Shown here: piece by piece, positions 26,098 to 36,322 of the stretch
Numbering within the stretch: position 1 is the stretch's first letter
How the letters are laid out: the number at the start of each line of letters is the position of its first letter
Source of the DNA: Streptomyces paludis
Lineage (GTDB): Bacteria > Actinomycetota > Actinomycetes > Streptomycetales > Streptomycetaceae
Length of the DNA stretch: 64,000 nt
Assembly (NCBI RefSeq): GCF_003344965.1
Contig: NZ_CP031194.1
Location: 4,340,001 to 4,404,000, forward strand
Direction of reading: 5' to 3'
Position numbers and translations under genes: made by a program
The notes under the pieces: generated by a model
The model's input: only the letters and a program-made list of their open reading frames with translations
Database searches by the model: none
What the model was told of the DNA's origin: nothing

Positions 26098-27132
26098 TCA
26101 CATGGTGTCGAGGAAGTCCCGCAGCGCCTGCGAGCGTGAAGGATGGCGGAGCTTCGACATCGTCTTCGACTCGATCTGGCGGATGCGCTCCCGCGTCACC
26201 CCGTACACCGTGCCGATCTCCTCCAGCGTCTGCGCCCGGAGCCCGGTCAGCCCGTACCGCAGGGAGATGATGCCGGCCTCGCGCGGGGTCATGCCCGCGA
26301 GGAGGGTCCGGATGGCCTCCTGGAGGAGCAGGAACGTCACGGAGTCCACCGGGGACGGCGCGTCGCTGTCCTCGATCAGATCACCGAACTCGGCGTGCCC
26401 GTCGTCCCCCAGGGCGGTGTGCAGGGAGACGGGTTCCTTGGTGTAGCCGACGAGTTCGACGAGCTTCTCCACGGGAACGCCCGTCTTCTCGGCCAGATCC
26501 TCCGGCGCCGGTTCGGTCCCCAGGTCCTGCATCATCTCCCGGCGCGTCCTGGCGACCCGGTTGATGATCTCCGTCATATGCACCGGAACGCGGATGGTGC
26601 GGCCCTGGTCGGCCAGGGCCCGGGATATCGCCTGCCGGATCCACCAGGTCGCGTACGTCGAGAACTTGAATCCCTTGGTGTAGTCGAATTTCTCGACGGC
26701 ACGGATCAGCCCGGTGTTTCCCTCCTGGATGAGATCGAGGAAGAGGAGCCCGCGTCCGGTGTAGCGCTTGGCGATCGACACGACCAGACGGAGATTCGCC
26801 TCCACGAGATGGTTCTTCGCCCGGTCGCCGTCCTGGGCGAGGAGTTCCAGCTCGCGGCGGAAGGAAGCGTTGAGGTGCTCTGGCCGCTCCTCCGCCTCCT
26901 CCAGCAACTTCGCCGCGTACAGACCGGCCTCGATCCGCTTCGCCAACTCCACTTCCTGCTCGGCGTCCAGGAGCCGGACTCGGGCGATGAGCTTCAGATA
27001 GTCGCGGACCTGGTCGGCCGAGCCGCCGGACGTGGTGAGGGAAGGGGCGGGTTCATCACTTCCCGGTTCATCGCTTTCGGGCTCGACGTCCTCCGGCGCC
27101 TGTTCCCGGGTGCTCGCCGTCATTGTTTTCAC
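26098..27132 (-). CDS. Principal-like (Hrd-type) RNA polymerase sigma factor
   Basis: This 344-residue group 1/2 sigma70 protein starts at GTG 27132, with AGAGGTGA six bases upstream. After an acidic tail ([10 protein letters not shown]) come region 1.2 ([25 protein letters not shown]), region 2 with the core-binding and -10 helices ([28 protein letters not shown] and [12 protein letters not shown]), region 3, and region 4 with the -35 helix-turn-helix ([20 protein letters not shown]). Region 1.1 is absent, as in the dispensable HrdA/C/D relatives of HrdB. Only 6 bp separate it from uvrA, so it is likely co-transcribed with it. Confidence 0.93.
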   Translation of the reverse strand: MKTMTASTREQAPEDVEPESDEPGSDEPAPSLTTSGGSADQVRDYLKLIARVRLLDAEQEVELAKRIEAGLYAAKLLEEAEERPEHLNASFRRELELLAQDGDRAKNHLVEANLRLVVSIAKRYTGRGLLFLDLIQEGNTGLIRAVEKFDYTKGFKFSTYATWWIRQAISRALADQGRTIRVPVHMTEIINRVARTRREMMQDLGTEPAPEDLAEKTGVPVEKLVELVGYTKEPVSLHTALGDDGHAEFGDLIEDSDAPSPVDSVTFLLLQEAIRTLLAGMTPREAGIISLRYGLTGLRAQTLEEIGTVYGVTRERIRQIESKTMSKLRHPSRSQALRDFLDTM

Positions 27133-27138
27133 AGTGCG

Positions 27139-30117
27139 TCACCTCTTCTCCAGGAGCGGGCGCAGAAACCGCCCGGTGTGGGACCCGGGGTGGGCCGCGA
27201 TCTCCTCCGGGGTGCCCTGCGCCAGGACGGTGCCGCCGCCCCGGCCGCCCTCGGGGCCCATGTCCACGATCCAGTCCGCCGTCTTGATCACGTCGAGGTG
27301 GTGCTCGATGACCACCACGGTGTTGCCCGCGTCAACGAGTTGATGCAGTACGGCCAGGAGCTGGCGGATGTCGTCGGTGTGCAGACCGGTGGTCGGCTCG
27401 TCCAGTACGTAAAGGGTGCGGCCCCTGGTGCGCCGCTGAAGCTCGGTGGCGAGCTTGACGCGCTGGGCCTCGCCCCCGGAGAGCGTGGAGGCGGGCTGGC
27501 CGAGTTTCACATACCCCAGCCCGACCCCGTCCAGGGCCTTGAGATGGCGCGAGATGATCGCGTGCCCGTCGAAGAAGTCCAGGCTCTCCGCGATGGTCAT
27601 GGCCAGTACGTCGGCGATGGACTTGCCCTTGTACCGCACGTCGAGCGTCTCGCGGTTGTACTGCGCGCCGCGGCACACCTCGCACGGCACATAAACGTCC
27701 GGCAGGAAGTTCATCTCCACCTTCACCGTGCCGTCGCCCTGGCACGGCTCGCAGCGGCCCCCCTTGATGTTGAAGGAGAACCGCCCCGGCCGGTAGCCGC
27801 GCACCTTCGCCTCCGGCGTCTGCGCGAACAGCGTGCGCAGATGGTCGAAGACCCCGGTGTACGTGGCCGGGTTGGACCGGGGGGTGCGCCCGATCGGGGA
27901 CTGGTCGACCCGTACCACCTTGTCGAGTCCCTCGACGCCCGTGAGGGTACGGTGCCGGCCCGGCACCGCGTGCGCCCGGTGGAAGTGCCGGGCCAGGGCG
28001 GTGTGGAGGACATCGTTGACCAGCGTGGACTTGCCCGATCCCGAGACGCCGGTGACGGCGGTGAACCGGCCCAGCGGGAAGGAGACCGTGACGTTCCGGA
28101 GGTTGTGCTCGGTGGCGTCGTGCACGGTCAGCACCGGTCCACCGCCGGACGGTCCGCCGCCGTCCGGTCCGCCGCCGGACGGTTGCCGCCGTACCGGTAC
28201 GGGTATCTCGCGGCGACCGGAGAGATACGCGCCGGTCAGCGAGGTGGGGTGGGCCAGCAGCTCGCGCGGCGGCCCTGAGTACACGACCCGTCCGCCGTGC
28301 TCACCGGCCCCCGGCCCGATGTCCACCACCCAGTCGGCCGCTCGTACGGTCTCGTCGTCGTGCTCCACGACGATCACGGTGTTGCCCCGGTCGCGCAGCC
28401 GCAGCAGGGTCTCGATCAGCCGCTGGTTGTCGCGCTGGTGCAGCCCGATGCTGGGCTCGTCCAGGACGTAGAGGACACCGGCCAGCCCGGCCCCGATCTG
28501 GGTGGCCAGCCGGATCCGCTGCGCCTCGCCGCCGGAGAGGCTCGCGGCGGGCCGGCTCAGCGACAGATAGTCCAGGCCGACATCGAGCAGGAACCGCAGC
28601 CGCTCGCCCACCTCCGCGAGGACGGACTCGGCCACCCGGCGCTGCCAGCCGACGAGTTCCAGCCCGGCCGTGAAGTCCGCCAGTTCGTCGATCGGCAGGG
28701 CCGTCAGCTCGGCGATGTTGCGTCCGCCGACGGTGACGGCGAGGACGCCGGGGCGCAGCCGCGCGCCGGCACAGGCCGGGCAGGGCAGTTCGCGCAGATA
28801 CCCGGCGAAGCGGCCCGTACTCCCGGGGGCGGCGCCACTGGCACCGGTGCCGGCCCCGCCCTCGCCACCGTCGCCGTTCTCGGCGCTGCGCCGCTCGATG
28901 TGCGGGATGACGCCCTCGTACGGCGCCGGGTGCGAGCGCTCGCGGCCGAACCGGTTCCGGTACGTGAGGTGCAGCCGCCGCGGGCTTCCGTACAGCACGG
29001 TCTTGCGTACGGACGCGGGCAGCTTCCGCCACGGGGTGCTCGTACTGAAGCCGATCTCCGCCGCCAGTGCTTCGAGCAGCATGGTGAAGTAGTCGGCGCC
29101 GCTGGTGTTGGTCCATGGCGCGATGGCGCCCTCGGCCAGCGACTTCTCCCCGTCCGGGACGACGAGCGCGGCGTCGACCTCCCTGCGGGTGCCGAGGCCC
29201 TGGCACTCCGGGCAGGCGCCCCAGGGGGCGTTGAAGGAGAAGAGCCGCGGCTCCAGGACGTCCAGATCGAGATCGTGGGCGCGGGGACAGGCCATCTCCT
29301 CGGAGAACCGCAGCTCCCGCCGGGCGTCGTCGGCGTCGAGATCGACGAAGTCGACGACCACGACCCCGCCCGCCAGACCGAGCGCGGTCTCGACGGACTC
29401 GGTCAGCCGCTGCCGGGCGGCCGGCCGGAGCGCCAGGCGGTCCACGACGACCTCGATCGAGTGCTTCGCGCGCTTGTCGAGCGCGGGCGGCGAGGTCAGC
29501 GGCAGGACCGTACCGTCCACCCGGACCCGGCTGAAGCCGTCGGCCATCAACTGCCGGAACACATCGGTGTGTTCGCCTTTGCGGTCCCGGACGACCGGGG
29601 CCAGCACATGGACCCGGGCCGCGCCCTCGCCGGCCGCTTCCGGCGGGGTCAGCAGCCGGTCCACGATCTGCTGCGGGGTCCGGCGGCCGACCGGCTCGCC
29701 GCACTCCGGGCAGTGCGGGACGCCGATCCGCGCGTACAGCAGGCGCAGATAGTCGTAGACCTCGGTGAGTGTGCCGACCGTGGAGCGCGGGTTGCGGCCG
29801 GTGGTCTTCTGGTCGATCGCGATGGCGGGCGACAGGCCCTCGATGGAGTCGACGTCCGGCTTGGCCAGCTGCCCCAGGAACTGCCGCGCATAGGCCGAGA
29901 GCGATTCGACATAGCGGCGCTGGCCCTCGGCGAAAATGGTGTCGAAAGCCAGACTTGACTTTCCCGAACCGGATACACCGGTGAAAACGACGAGCGCGTC
30001 CCGGGGAATTTCTACGGATACATCACGGAGACTGTTCTGACGAGCGCCCTTGACAGCGATACGGCTGGTGGTGGTACGGCTGGCGGCGATTCGGTGGTCG
30101 GCGATACGGTCTTTCAC
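27139..30117 (-). CDS. uvrA: Excinuclease subunit UvrA (probable second copy)
   Basis: This UvrA-type protein of about 990 residues recognises DNA lesions in nucleotide excision repair. It has two ABC ATPase halves (Walker [10 protein letters not shown] and GVSGSGKST), two LSGGEAQR signatures, the UvrB-binding insertion ([19 protein letters not shown]) and zinc-finger Cys pairs (CPECG, CPECQG, CEPCQG, CEVCRG), so the architecture looks complete. The start is unclear: GTG 30117 has GAAGGA touching it, while TTG 30168 directly abuts the stop of the exporter. Streptomyces usually carry the main uvrA elsewhere; one next to a drug exporter recalls self-resistance UvrA-like proteins such as DrrC. 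It is likely co-transcribed with the sigma gene. Confidence 0.92.
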   Translation of the reverse strand: MKDRIADHRIAASRTTTSRIAVKGARQNSLRDVSVEIPRDALVVFTGVSGSGKSSLAFDTIFAEGQRRYVESLSAYARQFLGQLAKPDVDSIEGLSPAIAIDQKTTGRNPRSTVGTLTEVYDYLRLLYARIGVPHCPECGEPVGRRTPQQIVDRLLTPPEAAGEGAARVHVLAPVVRDRKGEHTDVFRQLMADGFSRVRVDGTVLPLTSPPALDKRAKHSIEVVVDRLALRPAARQRLTESVETALGLAGGVVVVDFVDLDADDARRELRFSEEMACPRAHDLDLDVLEPRLFSFNAPWGACPECQGLGTRREVDAALVVPDGEKSLAEGAIAPWTNTSGADYFTMLLEALAAEIGFSTSTPWRKLPASVRKTVLYGSPRRLHLTYRNRFGRERSHPAPYEGVIPHIERRSAENGDGGEGGAGTGASGAAPGSTGRFAGYLRELPCPACAGARLRPGVLAVTVGGRNIAELTALPIDELADFTAGLELVGWQRRVAESVLAEVGERLRFLLDVGLDYLSLSRPAASLSGGEAQRIRLATQIGAGLAGVLYVLDEPSIGLHQRDNQRLIETLLRLRDRGNTVIVVEHDDETVRAADWVVDIGPGAGEHGGRVVYSGPPRELLAHPTSLTGAYLSGRREIPVPVRRQPSGGGPDGGGPSGGGPVLTVHDATEHNLRNVTVSFPLGRFTAVTGVSGSGKSTLVNDVLHTALARHFHRAHAVPGRHRTLTGVEGLDKVVRVDQSPIGRTPRSNPATYTGVFDHLRTLFAQTPEAKVRGYRPGRFSFNIKGGRCEPCQGDGTVKVEMNFLPDVYVPCEVCRGAQYNRETLDVRYKGKSIADVLAMTIAESLDFFDGHAIISRHLKALDGVGLGYVKLGQPASTLSGGEAQRVKLATELQRRTRGRTLYVLDEPTTGLHTDDIRQLLAVLHQLVDAGNTVVVIEHHLDVIKTADWIVDMGPEGGRGGGTVLAQGTPEEIAAHPGSHTGRFLRPLLEKR

Positions 30118-30168
30118 TCCTTCGAGGCTAGTGCACACAACATCGCGGTGCTGCTGAATTGTTATCAA

Positions 30169-31815
30169 TTATTTTCGGGGGTCGTCCGTTCCATTTCGCT
30201 CTATTCGCTCCATTCGATCTTTCGCGGATACGTTGCGGTGCATCGCCGCGCCCGCCAGGCTGCCCAGCAGCAGAACCGCGATCAGCGGGATCAGGGTTTC
30301 CTTTGACGCCTGCGTCAGCCCGTTCTGGACGGCCTGTTCCGCGAGCTGCCGGCCCTGTTCAGCGAGGTGGCGCGGCAGCGGCAGTGCGCCCTGGGTCGTC
30401 CCCCCGGTGGCGTGCAGATACGCGGTGAAGTCCTCGCGGTAGCGGGCCGGCAGCCGCGCGGCGGCGGCGTCGGCCTCGGCCGCCACGGACGCGGTGATCC
30501 GGGCCTGGAGCAGAACGCCGATGGTCGCGCTGCCGAGGACCGCGCCGAGTTGGCGGGCGGTGAAGAAGATGCCCGAGGCGGCGCCCCGGAGTTCGGCCGG
30601 TACGGTCCCCATCGCGACGTTGTTGACCGGCACCAGCACGCACCCCATGCCCAGCCCGCACACCAGCAGCCCGGGCATGAGCTGCCACGGCGGAAGGTCC
30701 GGTGCGGCCTGTACGGCGAGAACGGCCAGCCCCAGCGCCATCCCCACCAGCCCCGCCATCACCAGGTACTTGCCGCTGACCCGGTCGGACAGCCGGCCGA
30801 TGAACGGGCCCATGAGACCGGACACCAGCGCCATCGGCGCGGTGACCAGCCCGGCATCGGTCGGCGAGAGCCCGAGCGCGGACTGCATGTAGATGACCAG
30901 CGGCAGGAACATGCCGGTCATCGCGAAGCCGATCGCGGCCGTCGTCAGGGCGCCCATGGAGAAGTTGCGGTCGGCGAAGGTCCGCAGCGGCACCAGCGGT
31001 TCGTTCCGGTTGACCCGCTGCCAGACCACGAAGGCGACCAGCAGGACCACCCCCGCCCCGATGATCTGGAACACCGTGATGGGGCCCAGGAGTTCGCCCC
31101 ACGCGTACGTCTGGCCGTTCTGGACACCGAAGACGATCAGGAAGAGACCGGCGCCGGAGAGCAGGATGCCGGGCAGGTCGAAGCGGTGCGCGCGGCCCGG
31201 CCGCCAGTCCGGTATCACCAGCCGGCTCATGACCAGCGTGGCGATGCCGACCACCACGTTGACGTAGAAGATCCACTGCCAGCCGAGCGTGTCCACCAGC
31301 ACCCCGCCGAGCAGCGGCCCGGTGACGGTGGCCAGCCCGGAGACCCCGCCGAGGACCCCCATCGCCCGCCCGCGGTCGCCGCCCGGGAACAGATGCGTGA
31401 TGAGGGTCAGGGTCTGCGGGGTCAGCAGCGCCGCGCCCAGCCCCTGCGCGGCCCGCGCGGCGATCAGTGTCTCCACACCGCTGGAGAGCCCGGCGCAGAG
31501 CGAGGCGGCGGTGAACACGGCCAGCCCGGCGACGAACACGCGCTTGGGGCCGTAACGGTCGCCGAGCCGGCTGGTGAACAGCATGGGGACGGCGTACATG
31601 AGCAGATAGACGCTGGTGACCCAGACGACCGCGTTGAGGCCGGTGTCGAGGTCGCGCACCATGGTCGGTACGGCCACGGACACGATCGAGGTGTCCACCA
31701 CGATCATGAACAGCCCCAGGGAGAGCGCGGCGAGCGCCGCCCACGGACTGGCGGCCCGCGAACGCCCCTGCCCGCTCTCCGCCTTCACTTGGTCCTGTGC
31801 GCTGGTGTCAGTCAT
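30169..31815 (-). CDS. DHA2 family MFS drug exporter (EmrB/QacA type)
   Basis: This is a 548-residue, 14-helix drug-H+ antiporter. Helix 1 carries the DHA2 motif D1 (LFMIVVDTSIVSVAVPTMVRDL). Motif A (SRLGDRYGPKRVF) and motif C (VSGLATVTGPLLGGVLVDTLGWQWIFYVN) are clear. The C-terminal tail is long and helical. Its stop directly abuts the uvrA frame, implying co-transcription of drug export and DNA repair. The substrate is unknown; a DNA-damaging compound would fit the neighbour. Confidence 0.92.
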   Translation of the reverse strand: MTDTSAQDQVKAESGQGRSRAASPWAALAALSLGLFMIVVDTSIVSVAVPTMVRDLDTGLNAVVWVTSVYLLMYAVPMLFTSRLGDRYGPKRVFVAGLAVFTAASLCAGLSSGVETLIAARAAQGLGAALLTPQTLTLITHLFPGGDRGRAMGVLGGVSGLATVTGPLLGGVLVDTLGWQWIFYVNVVVGIATLVMSRLVIPDWRPGRAHRFDLPGILLSGAGLFLIVFGVQNGQTYAWGELLGPITVFQIIGAGVVLLVAFVVWQRVNRNEPLVPLRTFADRNFSMGALTTAAIGFAMTGMFLPLVIYMQSALGLSPTDAGLVTAPMALVSGLMGPFIGRLSDRVSGKYLVMAGLVGMALGLAVLAVQAAPDLPPWQLMPGLLVCGLGMGCVLVPVNNVAMGTVPAELRGAASGIFFTARQLGAVLGSATIGVLLQARITASVAAEADAAAARLPARYREDFTAYLHATGGTTQGALPLPRHLAEQGRQLAEQAVQNGLTQASKETLIPLIAVLLLGSLAGAAMHRNVSAKDRMERIERNGTDDPRK

Positions 31816-31866
31816 CGCTTCCGCTCGGGGTCGGGCCTCGTGGTGGGGGGTGGTGGGGGGTGGTGC

Positions 31867-31900
31867 CCGGCCCGGCCGCCGGGAGGGGCGGCCGGGCCGG
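31867..31900. terminator. Strong hairpin between MBL and exporter genes
   Basis: A perfect 14-bp GC-only stem (31867-31880 with 31887-31900) and a 6-base loop lie in the 121-bp gap. On the minus strand it follows the MBL stop codon by about 40 bases. It may terminate or attenuate transcription entering the exporter-uvrA-sigma part. Confidence 0.6.
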
Positions 31901-31936
31901 TCTCATGCGCGGACCGGTCTCAGGGACGGCCCCCGG

Positions 31937-32884
31937 TCAGTAGCGGACCGCTCCGTAGTCGATGCCCTCCGCGGGGTAGGTGGCGGCGCGCCGGCCGAGG
32001 CCGCGCATGCGCTCGCGCATCTCGTCGGCGGGCAGATGGTGCAGATCGCCGTGGCCGGGCAGCACCCACTCGAAGGTCAGCTCCTCGGCGCCGCGGGCCA
32101 CCGACTCCGCGAGGGTCTTGATCGAGTCGTAGACGACGCTGTGGGCCACCTCCAGCGTCTGCTGGCTGTTCGACCAGAAGAACGCGTCCCCGCTGAAGCA
32201 GAACGTGTCGTCCGCGATGAAGATCGAGGTGCCCGCGGTGTGCCCGGGGAAGGGGTGCGCGATGACGCCGGGCCCGACCTCGACCGGCTCCGTACCCCGG
32301 ATGACCTGGTCGGCGGAGGGGAGGGAGTGCAGGTCGCCCTCGTGGATCCAGAGCCGGGCCTTGAAGGCGTCGGCGTACTTGCGGGCGTGCGCGACATGGT
32401 CGAGGTGGGTGATCAGCACGTCGGTGATCTTCCCGACCCGCTCCTCGTACCGGCGGGCGAGCGCGGGCCGCCAGCGCGGGGTGTCGATCATCATCGCGGT
32501 GCCGTCGGGGCGGCGCAGGAGGTACGAGGTCGCGCCGTACGTCTGCGGGGAGGCGTGCCCGCAGAGCAGGACGGTGCCGGCCGCGTCGAGCGCCAGGGGG
32601 TACGGGTCCGAGTCGGCGCCCAGGTCGTCGGCGGGCGGGTGGACGGAGCGGGTGGGGCAGGCGTGCGCGGCCCGGTAGAGCTTCTCGACGTCCTCCGCGG
32701 TTTCGGGCTGGCGGATGACGGTCGACAGACCGCCGTACTGGCCGCCCTCCTTGAAGCCGATCATGCCGGGGGCGATCTGGCGGGCGATGTTGCAGTTCAG
32801 GCAGCGGTCGTCGACGTGCCACCCCTGCTGCTGACCTTCGGCCGCCGGGGTTTTCTGATTGGTTTCTGTCGTGCTGGTGCTCAT
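31937..32884 (-). CDS. Ferredoxin-like domain fused to MBL-fold hydrolase
   Basis: Of 315 residues, the first ~80 resemble a single-cluster ferredoxin (RCLNCNIARQIAP, then HACPTRSV). The Cys ligands are C28, C31 and C76, but Ala34 replaces the usual third Cys. The rest is a metallo-beta-lactamase fold: H161-x-D163-H164 with H167, PGHT (H217), SGDAF (D235) and PGHG (H280). The first His of the classic HxHxDH motif is missing, but related ferredoxin-MBL proteins share this TH-x-D pattern. It is followed by a drug exporter and preceded by a 2Fe-2S reductase gene that could supply electrons. The substrate is unknown. Confidence 0.85.
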   Translation of the reverse strand: MSTSTTETNQKTPAAEGQQQGWHVDDRCLNCNIARQIAPGMIGFKEGGQYGGLSTVIRQPETAEDVEKLYRAAHACPTRSVHPPADDLGADSDPYPLALDAAGTVLLCGHASPQTYGATSYLLRRPDGTAMMIDTPRWRPALARRYEERVGKITDVLITHLDHVAHARKYADAFKARLWIHEGDLHSLPSADQVIRGTEPVEVGPGVIAHPFPGHTAGTSIFIADDTFCFSGDAFFWSNSQQTLEVAHSVVYDSIKTLAESVARGAEELTFEWVLPGHGDLHHLPADEMRERMRGLGRRAATYPAEGIDYGAVRY

Positions 32885-32909
32885 GAACTCCGCTTTCGTG
32901 TGAGGGGTA

Positions 32910-32928
32910 ACGCCCGTGGGCCGGGCGT
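32910..32928. terminator. Hairpin between reductase and MBL genes
   Basis: ACGCCCG-TGGGC-CGGGCGT gives a 7-bp stem in the 123-bp gap upstream of the MBL start. It may be an attenuator or a leader hairpin; there is no U-tract. Confidence 0.35.
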
Positions 32929-33007
32929 CAGTTCTGGGGTCGCCGAGGTGCGGGCGCGCGTCGGCGGCGGCTCCCGGGGGCGGCTTCGGGGGCGGTGTGC
33001 CCGGCGG

Positions 33008-34018
33008 TCACAGATCGAGGACCAGCTGGGGGCCGCGCGAGCGGGAGACGCAGATCATCATGGTTTCGCCGGACTCCCGCTCCGCCGCGCTGAGCACCGA
33101 GTCCCGGTGGTCGGGCTCGCCCTCCAGCACCTCGGTCTCGCAGGTGCCGCAGATGCCTTCGGCGCAGGAGAACGGCACGGCCACCCCGGCCTGCTGGGCG
33201 GCGGCCAGCACGCTTGTCCCGGGCGGCACTTGGAGGGTCTGCCCGGAGCGGGAGAGGACCACCTCGAAGGCGTCGGCGTCGGCGCCGCCGCCCGCATCGG
33301 TGCCGGGGGCGGTGACGGCCGTCGGCCGGAACCGCTCGACCCGCAGCGCCCCGGCCGGCCACGCCAGGCACCGTTCCTCGACGGCGGCCAGCAGCGGTTC
33401 GGGGCCGCAGCAGTAGACGAGCGTGTCGTCCGCCGGTTTGCCCAGGCAGTCGTCGAGGTCGAGCCGGCCGTGCTCGTCCTGCGGACGGACGGTCACCGCG
33501 CCTCCGTACGCGGCCAGTTCGTCCAGGAAGGCCATCGAGGAACGCGTCCGGCCGCCGTAGAGCAGCTCCCACCGCGCCCCGGCGGCCTCGGCGGCGGCGA
33601 TCATCGGCAGTACGGGGGTGATCCCGATGCCGCCCGCCACGAACAGATAGCGATCGGCGGGCCGGAGCGCGAAGTTGTTGCGCGGTCCGCGCACCCGTAC
33701 CGACGCGCCGGCGAGCAGTGCGTCGTGCACGTACGCCGAGCCGCCGCGGCTCTCCGGGACCCGCAGGACGCCGATCCGCCACGCCGACCGGTCGCCGGGG
33801 TCGCCGCAGAGCGAGTAGTGCCGGACCAGGCCGTTGCCGAGCAGCAGATCGATATGGGCGCCGGGCAGCCACTCCGGGAGGGGCGCGCAGTCGGGGTGGC
33901 GGAGCGTCAGGGCGATGACGCCGTCGGCGGCGTCGGTCCGGTCCGCGACGACGAGCGAAGCCTCGTATGCGGGAGTTGAGGCGGTCGCGGCGGTCTCGGG
34001 AGCGGGGGGTTTGCTCAC
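33008..34018 (-). CDS. PDR/VanB-type oxidoreductase (FNR + 2Fe-2S)
   Basis: This 336-residue protein starts at GTG 34018 with GGAAG upstream. It has the phthalate dioxygenase reductase layout: an N-terminal flavin-binding barrel with RHYSL (residues 66-70), an NAD-binding domain with VAGGIGITPVLPMI, and a C-terminal plant-type 2Fe-2S ferredoxin domain with CAEGICGTCETEV and a last Cys in MMICVSR. It passes electrons from NAD(P)H to an oxygenase or demethylase partner. No oxygenase is adjacent, so the partner may be the neighbouring ferredoxin/MBL protein or something elsewhere. Confidence 0.92.
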   Translation of the reverse strand: MSKPPAPETAATASTPAYEASLVVADRTDAADGVIALTLRHPDCAPLPEWLPGAHIDLLLGNGLVRHYSLCGDPGDRSAWRIGVLRVPESRGGSAYVHDALLAGASVRVRGPRNNFALRPADRYLFVAGGIGITPVLPMIAAAEAAGARWELLYGGRTRSSMAFLDELAAYGGAVTVRPQDEHGRLDLDDCLGKPADDTLVYCCGPEPLLAAVEERCLAWPAGALRVERFRPTAVTAPGTDAGGGADADAFEVVLSRSGQTLQVPPGTSVLAAAQQAGVAVPFSCAEGICGTCETEVLEGEPDHRDSVLSAAERESGETMMICVSRSRGPQLVLDL

Positions 34019-34063
34019 AGTGTGCTTCCCGCTTTCACAGGAACAGAGCGACACCCATGCCAA

Positions 34064-34219
34064 CCGAAAGGATTCCGTCGCACGGGCTGACGCTGGGAAC
34101 GAGTCAGGTCGTGGAGCGCGCGACGGAAGGCATGCGACGGAAGGCGTTGTCCGAGACGAACACTAGCGGACGTATAGCCCTATGCGTTACCGGTTCGTTA
34201 TTTTTGGAGTGAAGTGAGG
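34064..34219 (-). promoter_or_regulatory. Probable promoter region of the reductase block
   Basis: An AT-richer island around 34160-34206 interrupts the GC-rich background. On the minus strand it contains a TATACG -10-like hexamer about 140 bases upstream of the reductase start. I could not fix a convincing -35. The region from here to the start codon has no gene. Confidence 0.35.
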
Positions 34220-34313
34220 GACGGTTTCAGGACACCCCCAGGCGGCCCGTAATTCCGCGCATCGCGGGCCTTGGAGGGGGCTGCGGGCCGCCGAGAGATG
34301 GCGCGAAACCGTC
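34220..34313. ncRNA. Nested inverted-repeat structure (terminator, leader or sRNA candidate)
   Basis: Three stems nest or branch within 94 bases. The outer pair is GACGGTTTC (34220-34228) with GAAACCGTC (34305-34313); the inner pair is GGCGGCCCG (34241-34249) with CGGGCCGCC (34284-34292); an internal hairpin CCGCG-CAT-CGCGG lies at 34255-34267. All arms are perfect. It lies 12 bases past the stop of the siderophore ATPase gene and upstream of the reductase promoter. No U-tract follows on the minus strand. Confidence 0.45.
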
Positions 34314-34325
34314 TGTCCCGTACGG

Positions 34326-35246
34326 TCAGAATCCGCTCTCCGGGCGGTACGGCATCCCCGGCACCACCAGCGGCGAACCCGTCACCGGATCCGGGATGAC
34401 GACCGCCGCCAGACCGAAGACCTCACGCACCAGCTCCGCCGTCACCACCTCGCCGGGCGGACCCTCCGCCACGATCCGGCCGGCCTTCATGGCGATCAGA
34501 TGGTCGGCGTAGCGGGCGGCCTGGTTGAGGTCGTGGAGGACGATGACGACCGTACGGGCCCGCTCGTGGTTGAGACGGCGGACGAGGTCGAGAACCTCCA
34601 CCTGGTGGGCGATGTCGAGGAAGGTCGTCGGCTCGTCGAGCAGGAGCAGCTCCGTCTCCTGCGCGAGAGCCATGGCGATCCACACGCGCTGCCGCTGGCC
34701 CCCGGAGAGTTCGTCCACCGGGCGGTCGGCGAGCGCGGTCACGTCCGTACGGGCCATCGCGTCCGTCACCGCGCGCTCGTCGTCGTCCGACCACTGCTGC
34801 CACCAGCGCTGGTGCGGCTGCCGCCCGCGCGCGACCAGATCGGCGACGGTGATCGCCTCGGGCGCCGAAGGCGACTGCGGCAGCAGACCGATGGCGCGCG
34901 CGATCCGGCGCGTGGGGATCTTCGCCAGCTCGGCACCGTCCAGCAGCACGGAGCCGCCCTTCGGCCGCAGAAGCCGCCCCAGGGCGCGCAGCGTGGTCGA
35001 CTTGCCGCAGGCGTTCGGCCCGACGATCACCGACACCCGCCCGTCCGGGACGGCGAGATCGAGACCATCGACGACGGTACGGTCCTCGTACGCGAGCGTG
35101 AGCGCGCGAGCGACGAGCCGGCTCGCGCCGGGGGTGACGCCCCCGGGCCCGCTCGCACCCGGCTCGACGGCGCCCGGACCGCTCGCCTCGTACGTACGTA
35201 CCTCGCCCCCGGCCCCGTGCTCCCGCACGCCCTCGGCCTCGCTCAC
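34326..35246 (-). CDS. Iron-siderophore ABC transporter ATPase (FecE/FepC type)
   Basis: This 306-residue protein starts at GTG 35246 behind GGAGG. A Gly/Pro/Ala-rich tail (residues 1-42) precedes a complete ABC domain: Walker [10 protein letters not shown] (76-84), Q-loop [10 protein letters not shown], signature LSGGQRQR, Walker [13 protein letters not shown], and the switch His in [14 protein letters not shown]. The last motif is typical of ferric-siderophore importers. It is the last of three overlapping genes with the two permeases. Confidence 0.94.
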   Translation of the reverse strand: MSEAEGVREHGAGGEVRTYEASGPGAVEPGASGPGGVTPGASRLVARALTLAYEDRTVVDGLDLAVPDGRVSVIVGPNACGKSTTLRALGRLLRPKGGSVLLDGAELAKIPTRRIARAIGLLPQSPSAPEAITVADLVARGRQPHQRWWQQWSDDDERAVTDAMARTDVTALADRPVDELSGGQRQRVWIAMALAQETELLLLDEPTTFLDIAHQVEVLDLVRRLNHERARTVVIVLHDLNQAARYADHLIAMKAGRIVAEGPPGEVVTAELVREVFGLAAVVIPDPVTGSPLVVPGMPYRPESGF

Positions 35247-36322
35247 GTCCTGCCTCCCGCCGTACGCCCCCGGATGATCAGCCAGATCAGATACGGCGCG
35301 CCCACCGCCGCCGTCAGTACCCCCACCGGCAGTTCCGTCGGCGCCAGCAGTCGGCGTGCCAGCAGATCCGTCAGGACGACGATCACCGCGCCCAGCAGCG
35401 CCGAACTCAGCAGTGGGAGCTGGGCGGTGCGGGTCAGCCGTCGCGCGATCTGCGGTGCCAGCAGTGCCACGAAGTCCACCGGGCCCGCCGCGCCCGTCGC
35501 GACCGACGCCAGCACCACCCCGACCAGCACCAGCCCGAGCCGGACGCGGCCGAGCCGTACCCCCAGCGCGGTCGCGGTGTCGTCGTCCAGCGACACGGTG
35601 CGCTGCGCCCACGCCGCCCACGCCACCGCCGGCAGCAGGAGCAGCAGCACCCACCCCAGCGGCCCGGCGGCCTCCCAGCCGCGGCCGTTGAGCGAGCCGG
35701 TCATCCACACCTGCGCCTGCTGGGCCAGTCGCAGATCGCCTTTGGTGAGAAAGAGCGTGGTCACGGACCGCAGCGCGATCGCGAAGCCGATACCGATCAG
35801 CACGAACCGCGTCGCGTGCAGCCCGCCGCGCCACGCGAAGACGTACACCAGCGCCGCCGCCACCAGCCCCCCGGCCACCGAGAGATACGGCAGTACGGAG
35901 TACGACGTCAGCCCGAACGTCATCGCCGCCACCGTCAGCGCGCTCGCGCCCTGGCTGACGCCGATGATGTCCGGGCTGGCGAGCGGATTGCGGGCGACGG
36001 TCTGGATCAGCGCGCCCGCCACCCCGAAGGCGAGCCCGACCAGCAGCCCGACGGTCATACGCGGCAGCCGCAGCGTCCCGACGACCAGCTCGGCCGACGA
36101 CTCCCGCCCCAGCAGCACCTTCAGCACCTCGCCGGGCGGTACGAAGCTCTCCCCGACGCTCAGATACGCCACGCACACCGCGCCGAGCGCCACGGCCAGC
36201 CCGAGCGCCACGGCCGCCGCGCGCCGGTGCAGCAGAAACGTGGCCCGCCCGCCGCCGACCCGCACACGCGCGTACCCGGCGGGCCGTACGCGACCGGCGG
36301 GCAGCCCCGTCGTGGCCGTCAC
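35243..36322 (-). CDS. FecCD-type siderophore permease (second)
   Basis: This 359-residue permease has about nine to ten helices and the FecCD block [24 protein letters not shown] with [24 protein letters not shown]. The GTG 36322 start overlaps the stop of the upstream permease by four bases, and its own 3' end overlaps the ATPase start the same way, so all three are translationally coupled. It forms half of the heterodimeric import channel. Confidence 0.94.
   Translation of the reverse strand: MTATTGLPAGRVRPAGYARVRVGGGRATFLLHRRAAAVALGLAVALGAVCVAYLSVGESFVPPGEVLKVLLGRESSAELVVGTLRLPRMTVGLLVGLAFGVAGALIQTVARNPLASPDIIGVSQGASALTVAAMTFGLTSYSVLPYLSVAGGLVAAALVYVFAWRGGLHATRFVLIGIGFAIALRSVTTLFLTKGDLRLAQQAQVWMTGSLNGRGWEAAGPLGWVLLLLLPAVAWAAWAQRTVSLDDDTATALGVRLGRVRLGLVLVGVVLASVATGAAGPVDFVALLAPQIARRLTRTAQLPLLSSALLGAVIVVLTDLLARRLLAPTELPVGVLTAAVGAPYLIWLIIRGRTAGGRT

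Noticed and set aside
30118..30168. LexA/SOS box upstream of uvrA
   Set aside because: The short AT-rich stretch does not match the actinobacterial GAAC-N4-GTTC pattern.
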